Origin: Homarus americanus
Lineage: Eukaryota > Arthropoda > Malacostraca > Decapoda > Nephropidae
Assembly: GCF_018991925.1 (NCBI RefSeq)
Contig: NW_024725489.1
Span: 4,483,327 to 4,547,326 of the forward strand
Direction of reading: 5' to 3'
Length of the DNA stretch: 64,000 nt
The notes below the pieces were generated by a model that made no database searches, was not told the origin of the DNA, and worked only from the letters and a program-made list of their open reading frames with translations. The position numbers and the translations under genes were made by a program. Positions 1 to 11,634 of the stretch are shown here, piece after piece (positions within the stretch are counted from its first letter, which is position 1; every line of letters begins with the position of its first letter).

Positions 1-205
1 GTTATATACTACCATTAGTTTCATCAGTTATACCATAAGTTTCATCAGTTCCACTAGTTATACTACCATAAGTTTCATCAGTTCTACTACCATAAGTTTC
101 ATCGTTATACTACCATAAGTTTCATCAGTTCTACTACCAGTTTCATCAGTTCTACTACCATAAGTTTCATCAGTTATACTACCATAAGTTTTCACCATTG
201 TTATA
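1..205. repeat. 24-bp minisatellite
   Basis: About eight imperfect copies of a 24-bp unit (TACTACCATAAG followed by TTTCATCAGTTC). Some copies have lost 6-9 bases. The array runs off the left edge of the window. The open frame it produces on the minus strand is low-complexity and not a gene. Confidence 0.9.
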
Positions 206-354
206 CCACCATTTGTTTTACTTTGTTTCACTAATATTAATTTCGTTCTTGTTATAATACCGTTAAATTGATGTTTCATTCATTATTTTCATTAATGTTT
301 CACTATCAAATAATCTGATTACCGTTTCATCATCAGTTTCACGAGTATTACATG

Positions 355-374
355 TTATATTATTATTGCTATTA

Positions 375-415
<41 letters not shown>
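355..415. repeat. (ATT)n microsatellite
   Basis: Trinucleotide run of ATT with two interruptions near its left end. It yields a poly-Asn frame on the minus strand that should not be read as a protein. Confidence 0.95.
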
Positions 416-1283
416 TCTGTTTGTCACATATTTATCCCACAGGTCCATTTATCATCTATATTTAGAAAGGTCTCTATATTATGTGTTAGTGATATGGTTG
501 GTTTTCCTGTTCGAAACCTATAAATAAAAGATAATGTGGGTTAGTTTGCGTAAATCCAGTTAAGAAACAACAGCAAAAACCAAGAACCACCCAAAGTAAT
601 GCATGTCGTCATCAGGATTTCGTATAATCAACTGAATTTTGAAATAAGTTGTGTCGTGATAACTTTCGGTAGTTCCTCATACATATATCACAAACGCCAG
701 ATTTGAAAGACCATGGGTGTCAAGGTTTTCGGAGTTGTGTTTTTTCTACACGATAAAACGTTCCAATGATAATCGATTGCGGGTGGATGGCAAGTTCATG
801 ATCAAGATTACGACTGCTTATTTATCCGATTTTCAAAAGAGTTGTTAGTTATTTTCTTCCTTGGTATGAATCATAATTTTACGTCGAATCCTAAAAGAAA
901 ATAAGAAAAATTCGATACTAGTGGGTCAGACACCATGACTCAACACACATCAACTCCTTCAGATAACACGAGATAACATATCCAAGACGAGTGATCAATA
1001 TCAGCACATAACCCTCACCACGGGGTCATAGAATGCCAACAAGACACACAGACAGACAGACAGACAGCAGTGTTGGGTTAACTGGTATGTGAGATTTAAG
1101 AAAAAGAAGAAAGATGCGAAATAAAGAAAATGTGAAACCTTGAAAAAAAAACGGAAATAAAACTGATTTATTATATTGATACCGAGTAAAGTTTCATTAT
1201 ATCAAACCTCTAGTATCATAGCCCTGATATATGCGGTACATGTGAAGATTAGCCTAAGCTTATATATTTATACCACCTTAATG
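416..1283. other. AT-rich stretch without recognised features
   Basis: Non-repetitive AT-rich sequence except for a short CAGA run at 1047-1067. I see no open frame of note, no transposon motif and no RNA gene. Confidence 0.5.
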
Positions 1284-1370
1284 CTAACTAACTGACATTA
1301 ACCTAACCTGACATTAACCTAACTGACATTAACCTAACCTGACATTAACCTAACACATTAACCTAACCCC
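1284..1370. repeat. short array related to telomere motif
   Basis: About five tandem copies of GACATTAACCTAACCT-like units. It contains the AACCT pentamer that is the complement of the arthropod telomere motif TTAGG. Confidence 0.75.
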
Positions 1371-2540
1371 CTCCCGAGAGCGTTAGTGGTGTTAAATCAG
1401 TGAAGAATAAGCTAAGGGTCTAATCTTCAGGTGCTCCACAAATGATAGTATAAAATAAGCGATTACTGTATCTACCCGACCAACCACATGTTAGATCCGT
1501 CTCATTGTTCAGATAGTACTGTATGAGATTGTTTCAATATCGTGGCATCAATAATAACCTCCACCCAAATTCTCCTCTTTAGAAATATTTGATGTATACA
1601 GTTACGTCAATTCACTGCGGCTAACGACATACAACACCATAAATATTAAAACAAAGATTGAAATTTCCCAGGTTAGAACAACAGACAATATCCGGTGTAA
1701 TTATTTTCCGGGGGTGTTTATTATGATAAGGAATTAACGAAACTTTCCACGTAATGTATCTGGTTATATGCAGCTGTGAAAAGGTTTAGATTAAGAGGAT
1801 TATGACGTCAACACCGGCGGCTTCGTGAACCTGAAACTGGGCAATTGCGTCACTTTACTCTTCCTGTGTAGTGACCATACGACAAGTGCGCCATAAATCA
1901 TGTTCCTCGAAGATTTCTTGTGGATCTTCTGATAAGAAATAACAGTTCTAGCGGTGCTATAGTGACGTAATACATTAACGTAATGACCGAAAACCTCTTC
2001 AGTGTCAACACTTGTTACTGTGACGAGTTTCCCGTCTAATATATTTTGTACGAGAACTACACATAATATTGTACTAAATATAAAATTCCAAACTTTTATA
2101 TACAGTAATTAGTTAATACATACGTTGACTTATCAATGTTTTAACATCCAGCAAGCAATCTCAATTCTTAATGCCCGCTTATATAATTATGCTTTTACCG
2201 AAGAATATATTTATAGTTATAAAGACCAGCATTATGACAGTAGGAAGGCGATTTAAATATAATACATGGTGACACAGTAGAGTGTTACACAAGAGGCGAG
2301 TACTCCCAAAGTTTTGAGTTCGTGGCACATTACCAACTCGCACCACCAAGGTCTCTCTCTTTCTCTCCTACCCATCTACAGTAGCTACATTTTTTTAATG
2401 AGTTAATAAACTTTTTGCGTAGGCTACGGATTATGTTATTGTGCATAGTTTATCCTTGGTCATAGACCAGAGTTTATCGAGGTTAACTGCTGGGAATGTG
2501 ACTATGCAATGGATTCTGGACGCTACTGTCCAGTGCCTAA
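1371..2540. other. stretch without recognised features
   Basis: About 1.2 kb of unique AT-rich DNA. No coding frame, transposon end or repeat array could be supported on either strand. Confidence 0.5.
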
Positions 2541-2776
2541 TTAAGGTGGATTCACACACAACATTGTTGTCAACACGTTGGATAATATATCCCAACATTG
2601 TTGGAAAAGAAAGGTGAAATAATCACAAGGACCACAACAGTCATTTTACTGATATATTTCTGTTGGCGACAATGTTCAAACACTAATATTGGAAACATTT
2701 TCGTGTAACTCACAACACTGTTGATAACACAGTTGCAAGACATGTTACCGATAATGTCTTGGTGGCTCCACCTTCA
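2541..2776. mobile_element. possible MITE, class uncertain
   Basis: A 236-bp segment starting TTAAGGTGGATTCAC and ending in the approximate reverse complement (CTCCACCTTCAG). The interior carries several near-palindromes built on CAACATTGTTG. Size, terminal inversion and internal dyad symmetry fit a non-autonomous DNA transposon. The terminal repeats are short and I found no clean target duplication, so this is tentative. Confidence 0.35.
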
Positions 2777-3040
2777 GAGAGCAGCAGGACCGTATCAACA
2801 GCCCTCTGATGATCTCAGTAATATAATACAATGCTTTCACTTTCATTACATGATTAATTCTTATTAATAACATAAGTATTAATTTCATAGTAAAAAATAA
2901 AACAGAAATAACAGTTTGATGAGTAGCTGTTCACCTCTCCAGCACTGATAAAAAAGATAAACTCTTCTTTTTATCGTATACCTGGACTTATAGGTTATGT
3001 AGTAGGTCTTACTGGCGTCCTGCAGCAGAAATACCCTGTT

Positions 3041-3125
3041 GGGGCGAGGGCACGTGGTGTGGGGCGTGGTGTGGGCGAGGCACGTGGTGTGGGCGAGGGC
3101 ACGTGGTGTGGGCGTGGCGCGAGGG
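3041..3125. repeat. GC-rich tandem repeat with CACGTG sites
   Basis: About four copies of a unit near GGCACGTGGTGTGGGCGA in otherwise AT-rich DNA. It contains three CACGTG E-boxes and several GGGCG/GGGCGTGG boxes, and ends about 100 bp before a minisatellite. Binding of bHLH or KLF/Sp1-type factors is possible but not shown. Confidence 0.7.
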
Positions 3126-3224
3126 TAGTGAGGTGGACAGCAAGACAGGAGTAATGTGACAGTTTCATACCTTATCTCTGTTATCTACACGGCCTCGTCT
3201 GCCTCCACCAAACACTACCACACC

Positions 3225-3665
3225 TGTTGTACCTGCTCACTGACACCTGTTGACACCTGCTCACTGACACCTGTTGACACCTGCTTACTGACACCTGTTG
3301 ACACCTGCTCACTGACAACTGTTGACACCTGCTCACTGACAACTGTTGACACCTGCTTACTGACACTTGTTGACACCTGCTCACTGACAACTGTTGACAC
3401 CTGCTTACTGACACCTGCTCAAGACACCTGTTGACATCTGCTCAATGACACCTGTTGACACCTGCTCACTGACAACTGTTGACCTTGCTTACTGACACCT
3501 GTTGACACCTGCTCACTGACAACTGTGACACCTGCTTACTGACACTTGTTGACATCTGCTCACTGACAACTGTTGACACCTGCTTACTGACACCTGTTGA
3601 CACCTGCTCACTGACACCTGTTGACACCTGCTCAGACAACTGTTGACACCTGCCCACTGACACCT
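3225..3665. repeat. 24-bp minisatellite
   Basis: About 18 copies of a 24-bp unit (GACACCTGTTGA plus CACCTGCTCACT), some with ACACTT or ACAACT variants. The unit is eight codons long, so frames on both strands stay open and give octapeptide repeats such as TCSLTPVD. These are by-products, not genes. Confidence 0.95.
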
Positions 3666-3708
3666 TTTTCACCTCCTCTGAGCACACGAACCCGACAGTT
3701 GACCCACT

Positions 3709-3790
3709 CGACCGTGACCCTGACTTAAATCTACCGGACTGTGACCTCTGACCTAAACCTACCGGACTGTGACCTCTGACCTAAATCTAC
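3709..3790. repeat. 27-bp tandem repeat, about three copies
   Basis: Unit near CTACCGGACTGTGACCTC followed by TGACCTAAA. It directly follows the 24-bp minisatellite after a 40-bp spacer. Confidence 0.8.
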
Positions 3791-4659
3791 AGGGGATCAT
3801 TATAGGAATCTTGTCTCCTATGTGAATGAATCTTAGGTATAGTCTCTGTACAATTTTGATATTTTTCTTAACATTATTGGTTTATGTGGGCTGAGGTCTA
3901 CCAGATAAATGTATTGTTATATTTCCATTTTGAGAGTGTTCATCAACTTACGAGAGTCTGGACATTGCGTTTTAACAGATACAGTAATGTGTTTTCTGAG
4001 CAAGGTCACCGCCACCACCACGTAACTTCAACACTATAAAACTCTCTCCTTCCTTATCATAAAAACAATTTGTGGTTAGTGAGATCTAAATCAATTTAAA
4101 CGTTCTCTAAATCTAGCTCATATTGTTATCAGGAGTTTGGCCCTTCTAGGATACAGAATAACCACATCAGTCAGGGGTGACGGGGTGACACGTTGCCAGA
4201 ATAACTTGGTTTTATGTGATATCAAATGGTGGACAAACAAAATTTTATCTTGTCCTGAGTAAATCTTTAGGTTTATTTTATGTCAGTAATCACCTACTTC
4301 TTCAGCATCCTCTCTAACCAAAATACAACCTTTCAACCCAAGACGTGACGTGCAGATACTTACACAATGTAACTCAATCTTCTTATTCGTTTTAACAACC
4401 AACATCACAAAATCTTGCTAACTTAACATTTAGGGATCATCATCGTCATCGGTGTTCGGGCTAAGAGGTAGTTCTGTAGTCGCCTTCCCTGAGCTAATGA
4501 CAACAGTACAACTCTCACTTAGATAAACAACAACTGGAAACTCGAGCCATAATCCCTACTGCGGCGACAATCTTCAAAGCCAATCTGATGACGACGGGGT
4601 CACTGTCTCACCTGTGTCTGAGCTAATCATCACGCATACAGGTTATCTGCTGGCGGGAG
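3791..4659. other. stretch without recognised features
   Basis: Unique AT-rich DNA. Nothing beyond short chance open frames was seen on either strand. Confidence 0.5.
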
Positions 4660-4799
4660 AGTGACACTCAAGCTGGGGAACTGACACTCATGCTGACAAA
4701 GTGATACCCATGCTGAAAAAGGTGACACCCATGCGCACAAAGTGACACCCAAGCTGGCAAAATGTGGCACTCAAGGTGACAAAGTGATACCCATGCTAA
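4660..4799. repeat. degenerate ~21-bp minisatellite
   Basis: About six diverged copies of GTGACACCCATGCTGACAAA. Length varies between copies, suggesting an old array. Confidence 0.75.
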
Positions 4800-5060
4800 C
4801 ACAAAAAGATTAACACCCTAGGTTATTTACCTTTAAATTAAACATCTCAACTTATTTCACCGGGGTCCTTAAGCTATGTCAGGTTGGATTAGTGTTCGTG
4901 ACTAATCTTCAGATAAAATAAGTTGGGATGTCTAATCTTCAGGTGATAAACTCAACACAACAGCCCACTATCAGATCATGAAGGTGTACCGAACCTCACT
5001 ACATCTGGCTAATATATCTGTTCCCTCAGTTCACGACGACACACGACCCGCTGTTCATCT

Positions 5061-5690
5061 TAAGAACATGAGAAAGGAGTAAACTGCAGCTGGTCTATTG
5101 GTCCATATTGGGATTGCCGTTACACTTCAACCCCTATCGCTCATATATCCACCCAACCTATGTTCGAAGCTATCCAGCGTGTTCGTGTTATTGATGATGT
5201 TTGTTGAACTTGTTCACTCATCCACTACCCTATTCAAACCATTGTTTACCTATCTCGCGCCTAATATATATTTGTCTAATTTAAAACCACTTCTACGAGT
5301 TCGCTCCTGGTTGGATAGTTTAAATTACCTTTGTTATATAACCTTTTTGTTTTAGCCCTGACTTCCATTTATACACCTCTATCATATCGCCCCTCACTCT
5401 ACGTCTCTCAAGGAGTTGCAAATTAAGAGGCTTTAACCTGTCTCTGTATTCAAGGTTCTAATGCGGGATTAGTCTTGTCGTTCTCCTCTGAATTCTTTCT
5501 TGGGATTCTATATCCATTCTGTAATACGGTGACCAGAACTGAACTAAATAATCTAAGTGAGGTCTCTAAGCGCAAGTTGTAGTTCTAGGATGACCTCTTT
5601 AAATCTTGTAACGAACACTCCTTTGTATAAACCCTAGTACTCTGTTAGCCTTGCTTCGAGCACCCATAACAACAATTACACTTCACTGTC
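5061..5690 (-). mobile_element. CR1-like LINE, 3' fragment (copy A1)
   Basis: Read on the minus strand, this is the C-terminal part of a reverse transcriptase ORF plus the 3' UTR, with many frameshifts. It aligns by eye with copy A6 (62382-63312): the stretch for reverse-transcriptase thumb/C-terminus (ERRRVRGD, KLDKFRFRREIG, VVDEWNKLP in the better copies) is recognisable. The 3' end (left, about 5061) is the family end complementary to TTCTTATGTTCTTA. Similarity stops near 5690, so the copy is 5'-truncated. It is not functional. Confidence 0.85.
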
Positions 5691-6860
5691 TAAATATACT
5701 CTCACCGAATCTGAGGAGACACACACGCCTTCCTGTGACCTTTTGGGCTATAAAGATTTGGCATGTGACGTGTTTATAGAGAACCTCGCCTATGTTAATA
5801 AGATAATGGCCTCTTGTGCACTCTCGTTTATTATTATTATTATTATTATATAGACAAAAGAACGCCGTACATTATTGACCGTAAACACCAGCTGAGGTTG
5901 GTATAAATAGCGATGATTGCTGCGGAAATGACGGACAAATGTGCATAGTGTTACTCTAGCGGCCGTCACTAGTATTTTGTAAACAAACATGGACAGGTCC
6001 CCGGTGCGGCCCACCAGGCATTTTGTTTGACACTGAGTCGGGAGAATATTCAACAGTTGTTCCTTGTTTTTCTTGCTTGTCCGCCAAAGTGCTTCTCTAG
6101 TTGTCTCCTCGCCCATGTTGTCTTCAGGTATGACGTGAAGTTAGTGTAGTCGGTACACTGAACGTCCCGATTTACTTGTTCATTTAGATTTTTATTTGAT
6201 ATTGATGAGGTACTCTAATGATACACGATTGAATAAACCTTTCCTTTATTATAAGCAACTAAGCTTATTCGTGTTAAGCTTTATGTTCGGTTTCAATCTT
6301 GCGATTTACCTAGATGAAGGTAGCTCACTAGACTAAGCTGCCCATCAGTGACGTTAATCGTTTCGCGGGTAGGAAGGTCGCCATTGTGTCTCCGGACTGG
6401 TTGAGGTGAAACATGGAGCTTACATCCACTAGTCCATTATATTGTTCTTTGTTTACACCACAGTCTGTCATGGCCGTTTCTAAGAATAATCTCCCCCCGA
6501 CACAACAAATCGGCTAACAACAAACTGACGTCACTGTACAAATCGGTACGTGACATCCTTTTAGAATCGGTCATGACAACATTCTCAATTCAAACCATGG
6601 CAAAGTGTGAAATCGGGCTATAGCATTGTATTATTGAGGAATCGGGTATTTGTAAATCTAAAAACGATGGCAATGAAATCCATCTGTTGCGTGTTCGAGT
6701 TACCTCGAGGCACACGTGGCTATCTGATTTTCCTTGTCAGATGGTAATCATAGAGTATTTATCGGGCCGGTTTCCTGAGCTACCACCCATATGGGTTCAG
6801 CTTACGCGCTGTGAGGTGGAGGTTTAATGGTTCATTTTACACAGGTAAATGGTGACAGTA
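5691..6860. other. stretch without recognised features
   Basis: Mostly unique DNA with a short ATT run near 5827-5850. A 108-codon open frame on the minus strand (5790-6116) partly reads through the ATT run and resembles nothing I know. Confidence 0.45.
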
Positions 6861-7115
6861 CATATTATATTATATTATATTATATTATATTATATTATAT
6901 TATATTATATTATATTATATTATATTATATTATATTATATTATATTATATTATATTATATTATATTATATTATATTATATTATATTATATTATATATTAT
7001 ATATTATATATTATATATTATATATTATATATTATATTATTATATTATATTATATTATATTATATTATATTATATTATCATATTTATTATATTATATTAT
7101 ATTATATTATATTAT
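6861..7115. repeat. (ATATT)n pentanucleotide array
   Basis: About 255 bp of nearly pure ATATT, with a short seven-base variant block near 6990-7030. It has very low melting stability. Open frames rich in Ile/Leu/Tyr over it are artefacts. Confidence 0.97.
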
Positions 7116-7140
7116 ACAGTATTATAAATCGTGCGATATA

Positions 7141-7211
7141 TCTAACTAACCTAGCCTACCTAACAAACCTAACCTAACCTAACCTAACCTAACCTCTAAC
7201 CTAACCTAACT
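7141..7211. repeat. interstitial telomere-like (AACCT)n
   Basis: About ten AACCT units with a few substitutions, directly after the ATATT array. This is the arthropod telomere motif TTAGG in the opposite orientation. Confidence 0.85.
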
Positions 7212-7346
7212 CAGCCTATCAGCCCACTAAACGTAACGTATGTGGGCACAGAAAAATTAACACTATGTCTCTGGGACCGAAAACTCCTACGAAATCACTA
7301 ATCATGAATAACTGTGAACCTGTACACAGTGATCCCTACTGTACTG

Positions 7347-7458
7347 CACACACACACGCACACACACACACCTACCTGACTTGAGGAGATATACGCGTGT
7401 CTTTTATCTTGATAATTTCACTTGTACTAGAGTTCACCTTGTGTGTGTGTGTGTGTGT
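7347..7458. repeat. CA run and GT run
   Basis: An interrupted CA run at 7347-7370 and a GT run at 7439-7458, separated by unique sequence. Confidence 0.85.
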
Positions 7459-7854
7459 AGGGTCCTAAACACGCGTCACCTGTACCATAAGTCAACTTGG
7501 AGCTCCTGGGGGAGAGATAAGACTCACCAGATAGATTAATCAGATGGCCTGGATGGACGGACTGAAGGACGCGGGAGAACGCAACACCAGGTAATAGACA
7601 ACAGCCAGACCACCTTCACTGACATACGAATTCTGAACAACATGAAGACGAAGACTAATGACGACCACCTTACCTACACCAGTGGTTCTGAGTTCAGGTC
7701 ACATTCACACACTTCCTCAATTCCTACCCCATTTTGAATTGTCATCAAGTAATATTTTCACTATTATACTTTTATAGTGATAATTATTGAAACAATTTAT
7801 GAAACTAAATTGCTTTATTAATTGCCATCAAATTAAAAAATAAACCCTTATTTC

Positions 7855-8043
7855 AATGGACCATAAAATTTCCATGGTATTTAATGCCAATTTGGCCTGC
7901 GTGCAGAGAAACTACACTAGAAAACCGAGGAACAAATTCAGTTAGTTTTGCTCGGAGGTCACCACGCTCACAAATGTTGAGACGTCTCGTTTAGTCAACA
8001 TATCCGTAACAGCACAAAGGCACATTCAACCAAGTATGTTGTT
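7855..8043 (-). pseudogene. hAT transposase C-terminal fragment, downstream part
   Basis: Beyond the insertion the minus strand resumes with TTYLVE, then, after a frameshift, TDMLTKR, then NICERGDLRAKLTEFVPRFS. This is the C-terminal end of the same hAT subfamily, in the order expected after the 8628-8866 block. A stop follows at 7855-7857. At least two small deletions break the frame. Confidence 0.8.
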
Positions 8044-8047
8044 GAAG

Positions 8048-8622
8048 TGTATGTATATTATGTATGCTGGATTATGTATCATGTATGTATATTATGTATG
8101 TGCTCCATTTATATTTATTCAGCCTAGCTAGCGCGTGTGGCAATGTTATTACCATATCACACGCTTAATTAGTTGCCTGGCGACGTATGGAAGCTGCTAA
8201 TGTATCACTTGCCATACGTCGTCTATGGTAGTTGACAGGACCTTAGCTGGGAGCAGTGCTGTCCCACTCTGTGTACATACTCTTATCCAGTAAACCTACG
8301 CACTGCGCCATGTTAGATGTTCTGGGTAATAAGTTCTATATACAGGAGAACACAAACACCTGTATAGTTTTGTAAGTTCAGTTTTACTGGATAAGAGTAT
8401 GTACACAGAGGTGGATAGCACTGCTCCTAGCTAAGGTCCTGGTCACTTACCAGACGACGTATGGCAAGTGATACATTGCAGCCATACGTCGCCAGGCATG
8501 ATAATTAAGCGTGTGGGATATGGTAATAACATTGCCACGCTGCTAGCTAGGCTGAATAAATATAAATGGACACCATAATATACATACATGATACATAATC
8601 CAGCATACATAATATACATACA
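8048..8622. mobile_element. large near-palindromic foldback/MITE element
   Basis: Left arm 8048-8297 and right arm about 8379-8622 are inverted copies of each other at roughly 90% identity by eye, separated by an ~80-bp loop. The ends read TGTATGTATA and its complement. It sits inside the hAT transposase frame, so it is younger than the hAT. GAAG occurs next to the left end (8044-8047) and one base away from the right end (8624-8627), a possible 4-bp target duplication. No coding capacity. A single strand would form a long hairpin. Confidence 0.9.
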
Positions 8623-8627
8623 GGAAG

Positions 8628-8866
8628 GACAAAAGCACTTGCTGAGCCTCTGTAGCTAGTTTTTTATATTTGGCAACAACTTGGGGATCCAGCCACATGA
8701 AGTGTTGTTTTGAAGCATGGGTCGGTTTCATACTGTCATCATATTGCATGTCCATTAGCTCGTCGATCTGGTCAGACTCCATTCTAGCCAGGCAGTCATT
8801 ATTTTCCCAGTTAAAGAGAAATGGCTGAGCAATCCAAGAAGGGAAGTTCATCTGTTTCAGATCAAT
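8628..8866 (-). pseudogene. hAT transposase C-terminal fragment, upstream part
   Basis: Minus-strand open frame with MNFPSWIAQPFL, then an acidic DQIDELMDMQYDDSMK segment, then VAKYKKLATEAQQVLLSF. This order matches the dimerisation region of ZBED/DUF4371-type hAT transposases: FP-W-PF, the acidic E/D-L-N/D-D stretch, and the run into the conserved FP-T-YLVE-GFS motif. The frame is lost just where the motif should continue, because the palindromic element at 8048-8622 is inserted there. The catalytic core lies upstream and is missing. Confidence 0.8.
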
Positions 8867-9154
8867 GAATCCGTCGCTCGAGCATCACTTTAACATGAGC
8901 ACGCTTTTCAAACCTCAATAATTTAATAGTCCCAAACAGGATTAAGTCTGAAACAGCAGTTTTTTGTAAACTGTTAATTCGTGATCGCCCTCATAGTTGT
9001 GTATATTGGTATTTTGTTTGATATATACTGTATATACACAGTTAGCAAAGTACATTCTTTCCCCGTTCGGAGTTCCTCCCCTGACTGAAATTCTTCAACA
9101 ATTCCTCCCCTTGGATTTGAAATTCCTCCTTGTTTGAGAATCACTGACCTACAC

Positions 9155-9290
9155 CCACTACCACCGCCACTTCACACCCACTACCGCCGCCCACACTTCA
9201 CACCCACTACCGCCGCCTACACTTCACACCCACTACCGCCGCCTACACTTCACACCACTACCGCCGCCTACACTTCACACCCACTATGCC
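9155..9290. repeat. 26-bp minisatellite, left block
   Basis: About five copies of CACTACCGCCGCC plus TACACTTCACACC. It begins directly at the right target duplication of the hAT element. The same unit reappears at 9575-9740. Confidence 0.85.
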
Positions 9291-9574
9291 TGCACTTCAC
9301 CACTGTACTGTCCTTCCTTGCTTCTCTCCGTTATTTTCACCCACTATGTTCTCCCTTTATAGCCACTACCTGCACATTGCCCACTGCCGCCTGTTTCACT
9401 TCTTGTGCTTTTCCACTGTGGCCTTGCCAGCTGCTTACCCCTGTGTTCCACTGTGTGCCTGCCTTCACTTACACTTCTTATGTCTCACCACTGTAGCCGC
9501 CTGTTCCTTTTTAGCCATGCGCCTACTTTTCTTAGTAGTGTTCATACTAGCCTGGCCACTTCTATGTTCGCCAC
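9291..9574. other. CT-rich spacer between two blocks of one minisatellite
   Basis: Pyrimidine-rich unique sequence with faint similarity to the flanking 26-bp unit (ccactg, cttcac). It may be strongly decayed repeat. Open frames here continue from the repeats and are not convincing genes. Confidence 0.5.
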
Positions 9575-9740
9575 TGCTGCCGCCTACACTTCACCCACTA
9601 CCGCTACACTTCACACCTACCGCCGCCTACACTTCACCTACCGCCGCCTACACTTCACCCCACTACCGCCGCCTACACTTCACACCCACTACCGCCGCTA
9701 CACTTCACCCACTACCGCCGCCTACACTTCACACCCACTA
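9575..9740. repeat. 26-bp minisatellite, right block
   Basis: About seven copies of the CACTACCGCCGCC/TACACTTCACACC unit, several shortened. Confidence 0.85.
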
Positions 9741-9772
9741 ACCAACACAGACAATAACTCATCAAGATCCTA

Positions 9773-9985
9773 GTCAAACCTAACCTAACCTAACCTAACC
9801 CTAACCTATAATCTAAAATAACCTTTCTTAACCTAACATGACAACTTAACCTAACCTAACATAACCTAACCTAACCTAACCTAACCTATAATCTAAAAAT
9901 AGCTTAACCTCTTAACCTAACGTGACAACTTAACCCATCCTAACCTTAACTAATCGTGGCATAACCTAACCTAACTTAACTACAC
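9773..9985. repeat. interstitial telomere-like (AACCT)n
   Basis: AACCT-rich block with interruptions (CTATAATCTAAAA, TGACAACTTAA) that are themselves repeated, showing local duplication within the block. Confidence 0.85.
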
Positions 9986-10087
9986 ATAACATTCGCCTAC
10001 ACAACTGTACACTTTAAACTCAGAGGCGCTGAAGTAAGTAACCTGGGCATCAACTAATACATCACCGCCATCTAATTTAACCCACTA

Positions 10088-11510
10088 TTAACGCCAACAC
10101 TAACCTAACACTGTCATCAGTAACACAACAAGACTTCTTGCTGTCATAATAACACCACACTAACCTAACTGTCATATTAACACTAACATAACCTAACACT
10201 GTCATATTAACGCAACACTAACTAACACTGTCATATTAACATAACACTAACCTAACACTGTCATATTAACATAACACTAACCTAACGCTGTCATATTAAC
10301 ATAACACTAACTCGCACTGTCATATTAACAACACTAACCTAACACTGTCATATTAACATAACACTAACCCTAACACTGTCATATTAACATAACACTAACC
10401 TAACGCACCATCATGTTTAAACACTAACCTAACATGTATTAACATAACACCCTAACCTGCTGCCGTATTAACATAACACTAACCCTGCTGTCATATTAAC
10501 GCAACGCTAACCCTGCTGTGCACAACACTAACCTGCTGTCACATAAACGCGCAACTCTGCTGTCGTATTAACGCAAGCACTAACCTAACACTGTCATATT
10601 AATATAACACTAACCTAACGCTGTCATATTAACGCCAACCTTACTGCTTTGTAATATAACATATACCTGGCACTTAATGTATTAACTTATCACTAACCTA
10701 ACACTGTCATATTAACGTAAGCACTAACCTAACACTGTCATGTTAATATAGCACTAACCTAACACTGTCATATTAACATAACACTAACCTAACACTGTCA
10801 TATTAACGCAGCACTAACCTTACTGTCATATTAACTTATCACTAACCTGTAACATAACACTAGCCTACGCCTCATATTTATAACACTAACCTAACACTGT
10901 CATAGCATATAACCTGTAGCATAACACTAACCTAACACTGTCATATTAACTTATCACAACACTGTCATATTAACATAACACTAACCTAACGCTGTCATAT
11001 TAACTTATCACTAACCTATTAACAACACTAACCTACACTGTCATATTAACATAACACTAACCTAACACTGTCATATTAACATAACACTAACCTAACACTG
11101 TCATATTAACATAACACTAACCTAACACTGTCATATTAACATAACACTAACCTAACACTGTCATATTAACATAACACTAACCTAACACTGTCATATTAAC
11201 ATAACACTAACCTAACACTGTCATATTAACTTATCACTAACCTAACACTGTCATATTAACATGACACTAACCTAACACTGTCATATTAACATAACACTAA
11301 CCTAACACTGTCATATTAACATAACACTAACCTAACACTGTCATATTAACTTATCACTAACCTAACACTGTCATATTAACTTATCACTAACCTATTACAT
11401 AACACTAACCTAACACTGTCATATTAACATAACACTAACCTAACACTGTCATATTAACTTATCACTAACCTATTAACATAACACTAACCTAACACTATCA
11501 TATTAACTTA
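10088..11510. repeat. 30-bp satellite, 1.4 kb
   Basis: About 45 copies of a 30-bp unit (ACACTGTCATATTAA plus CATAACACTAACCTA). The block 11030-11340 is nearly uniform, while both ends are degenerate, as expected from unequal exchange homogenising the centre. A TTATCACT variant recurs. The unit contains CTAACCTA, so it may have grown from the neighbouring telomere-like DNA. Confidence 0.95.
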
Positions 11511-11634
11511 ACCCAACTAACAAGTTAATTTGCTCTAACACTTATACTAACATTAACCAAACTAACTTATGGATTAAAATGTGAATGATTCATCAATGAT
11601 AAATAAATAATAACTCACCTAAAGGTTAATTAAC

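Larger units (their letters stand above)
7680..9146 (-). mobile_element. hAT transposon remnant with perfect 8-bp target duplication
   Basis: The element begins CAGTGGTTCTGA at 7680 and ends at 9146 with the complement of CAGTGATTCTCA. It is flanked by identical 8-bp copies of ACCTACAC at 7672-7679 and 9147-9154. Terminal CAGTG and 8-bp duplications are hallmarks of hAT elements. Inside, on the minus strand, are two blocks of a ZBED/FAM200-like hAT transposase C-terminus (about 8628-8866 and 7855-8043), separated by a later insertion at 8048-8622. The transposase is broken by frameshifts and only its C-terminal part remains, so the element is dead. Confidence 0.9.

Noticed and set aside
5790..6116. 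108-codon minus-strand frame
   Set aside because: Passes through an ATT run, has no recognised motif and no splice or repeat support.
6827..7177. Leu/Ile/Tyr-rich frames resembling membrane proteins
   Set aside because: They are translations of the ATATT array.
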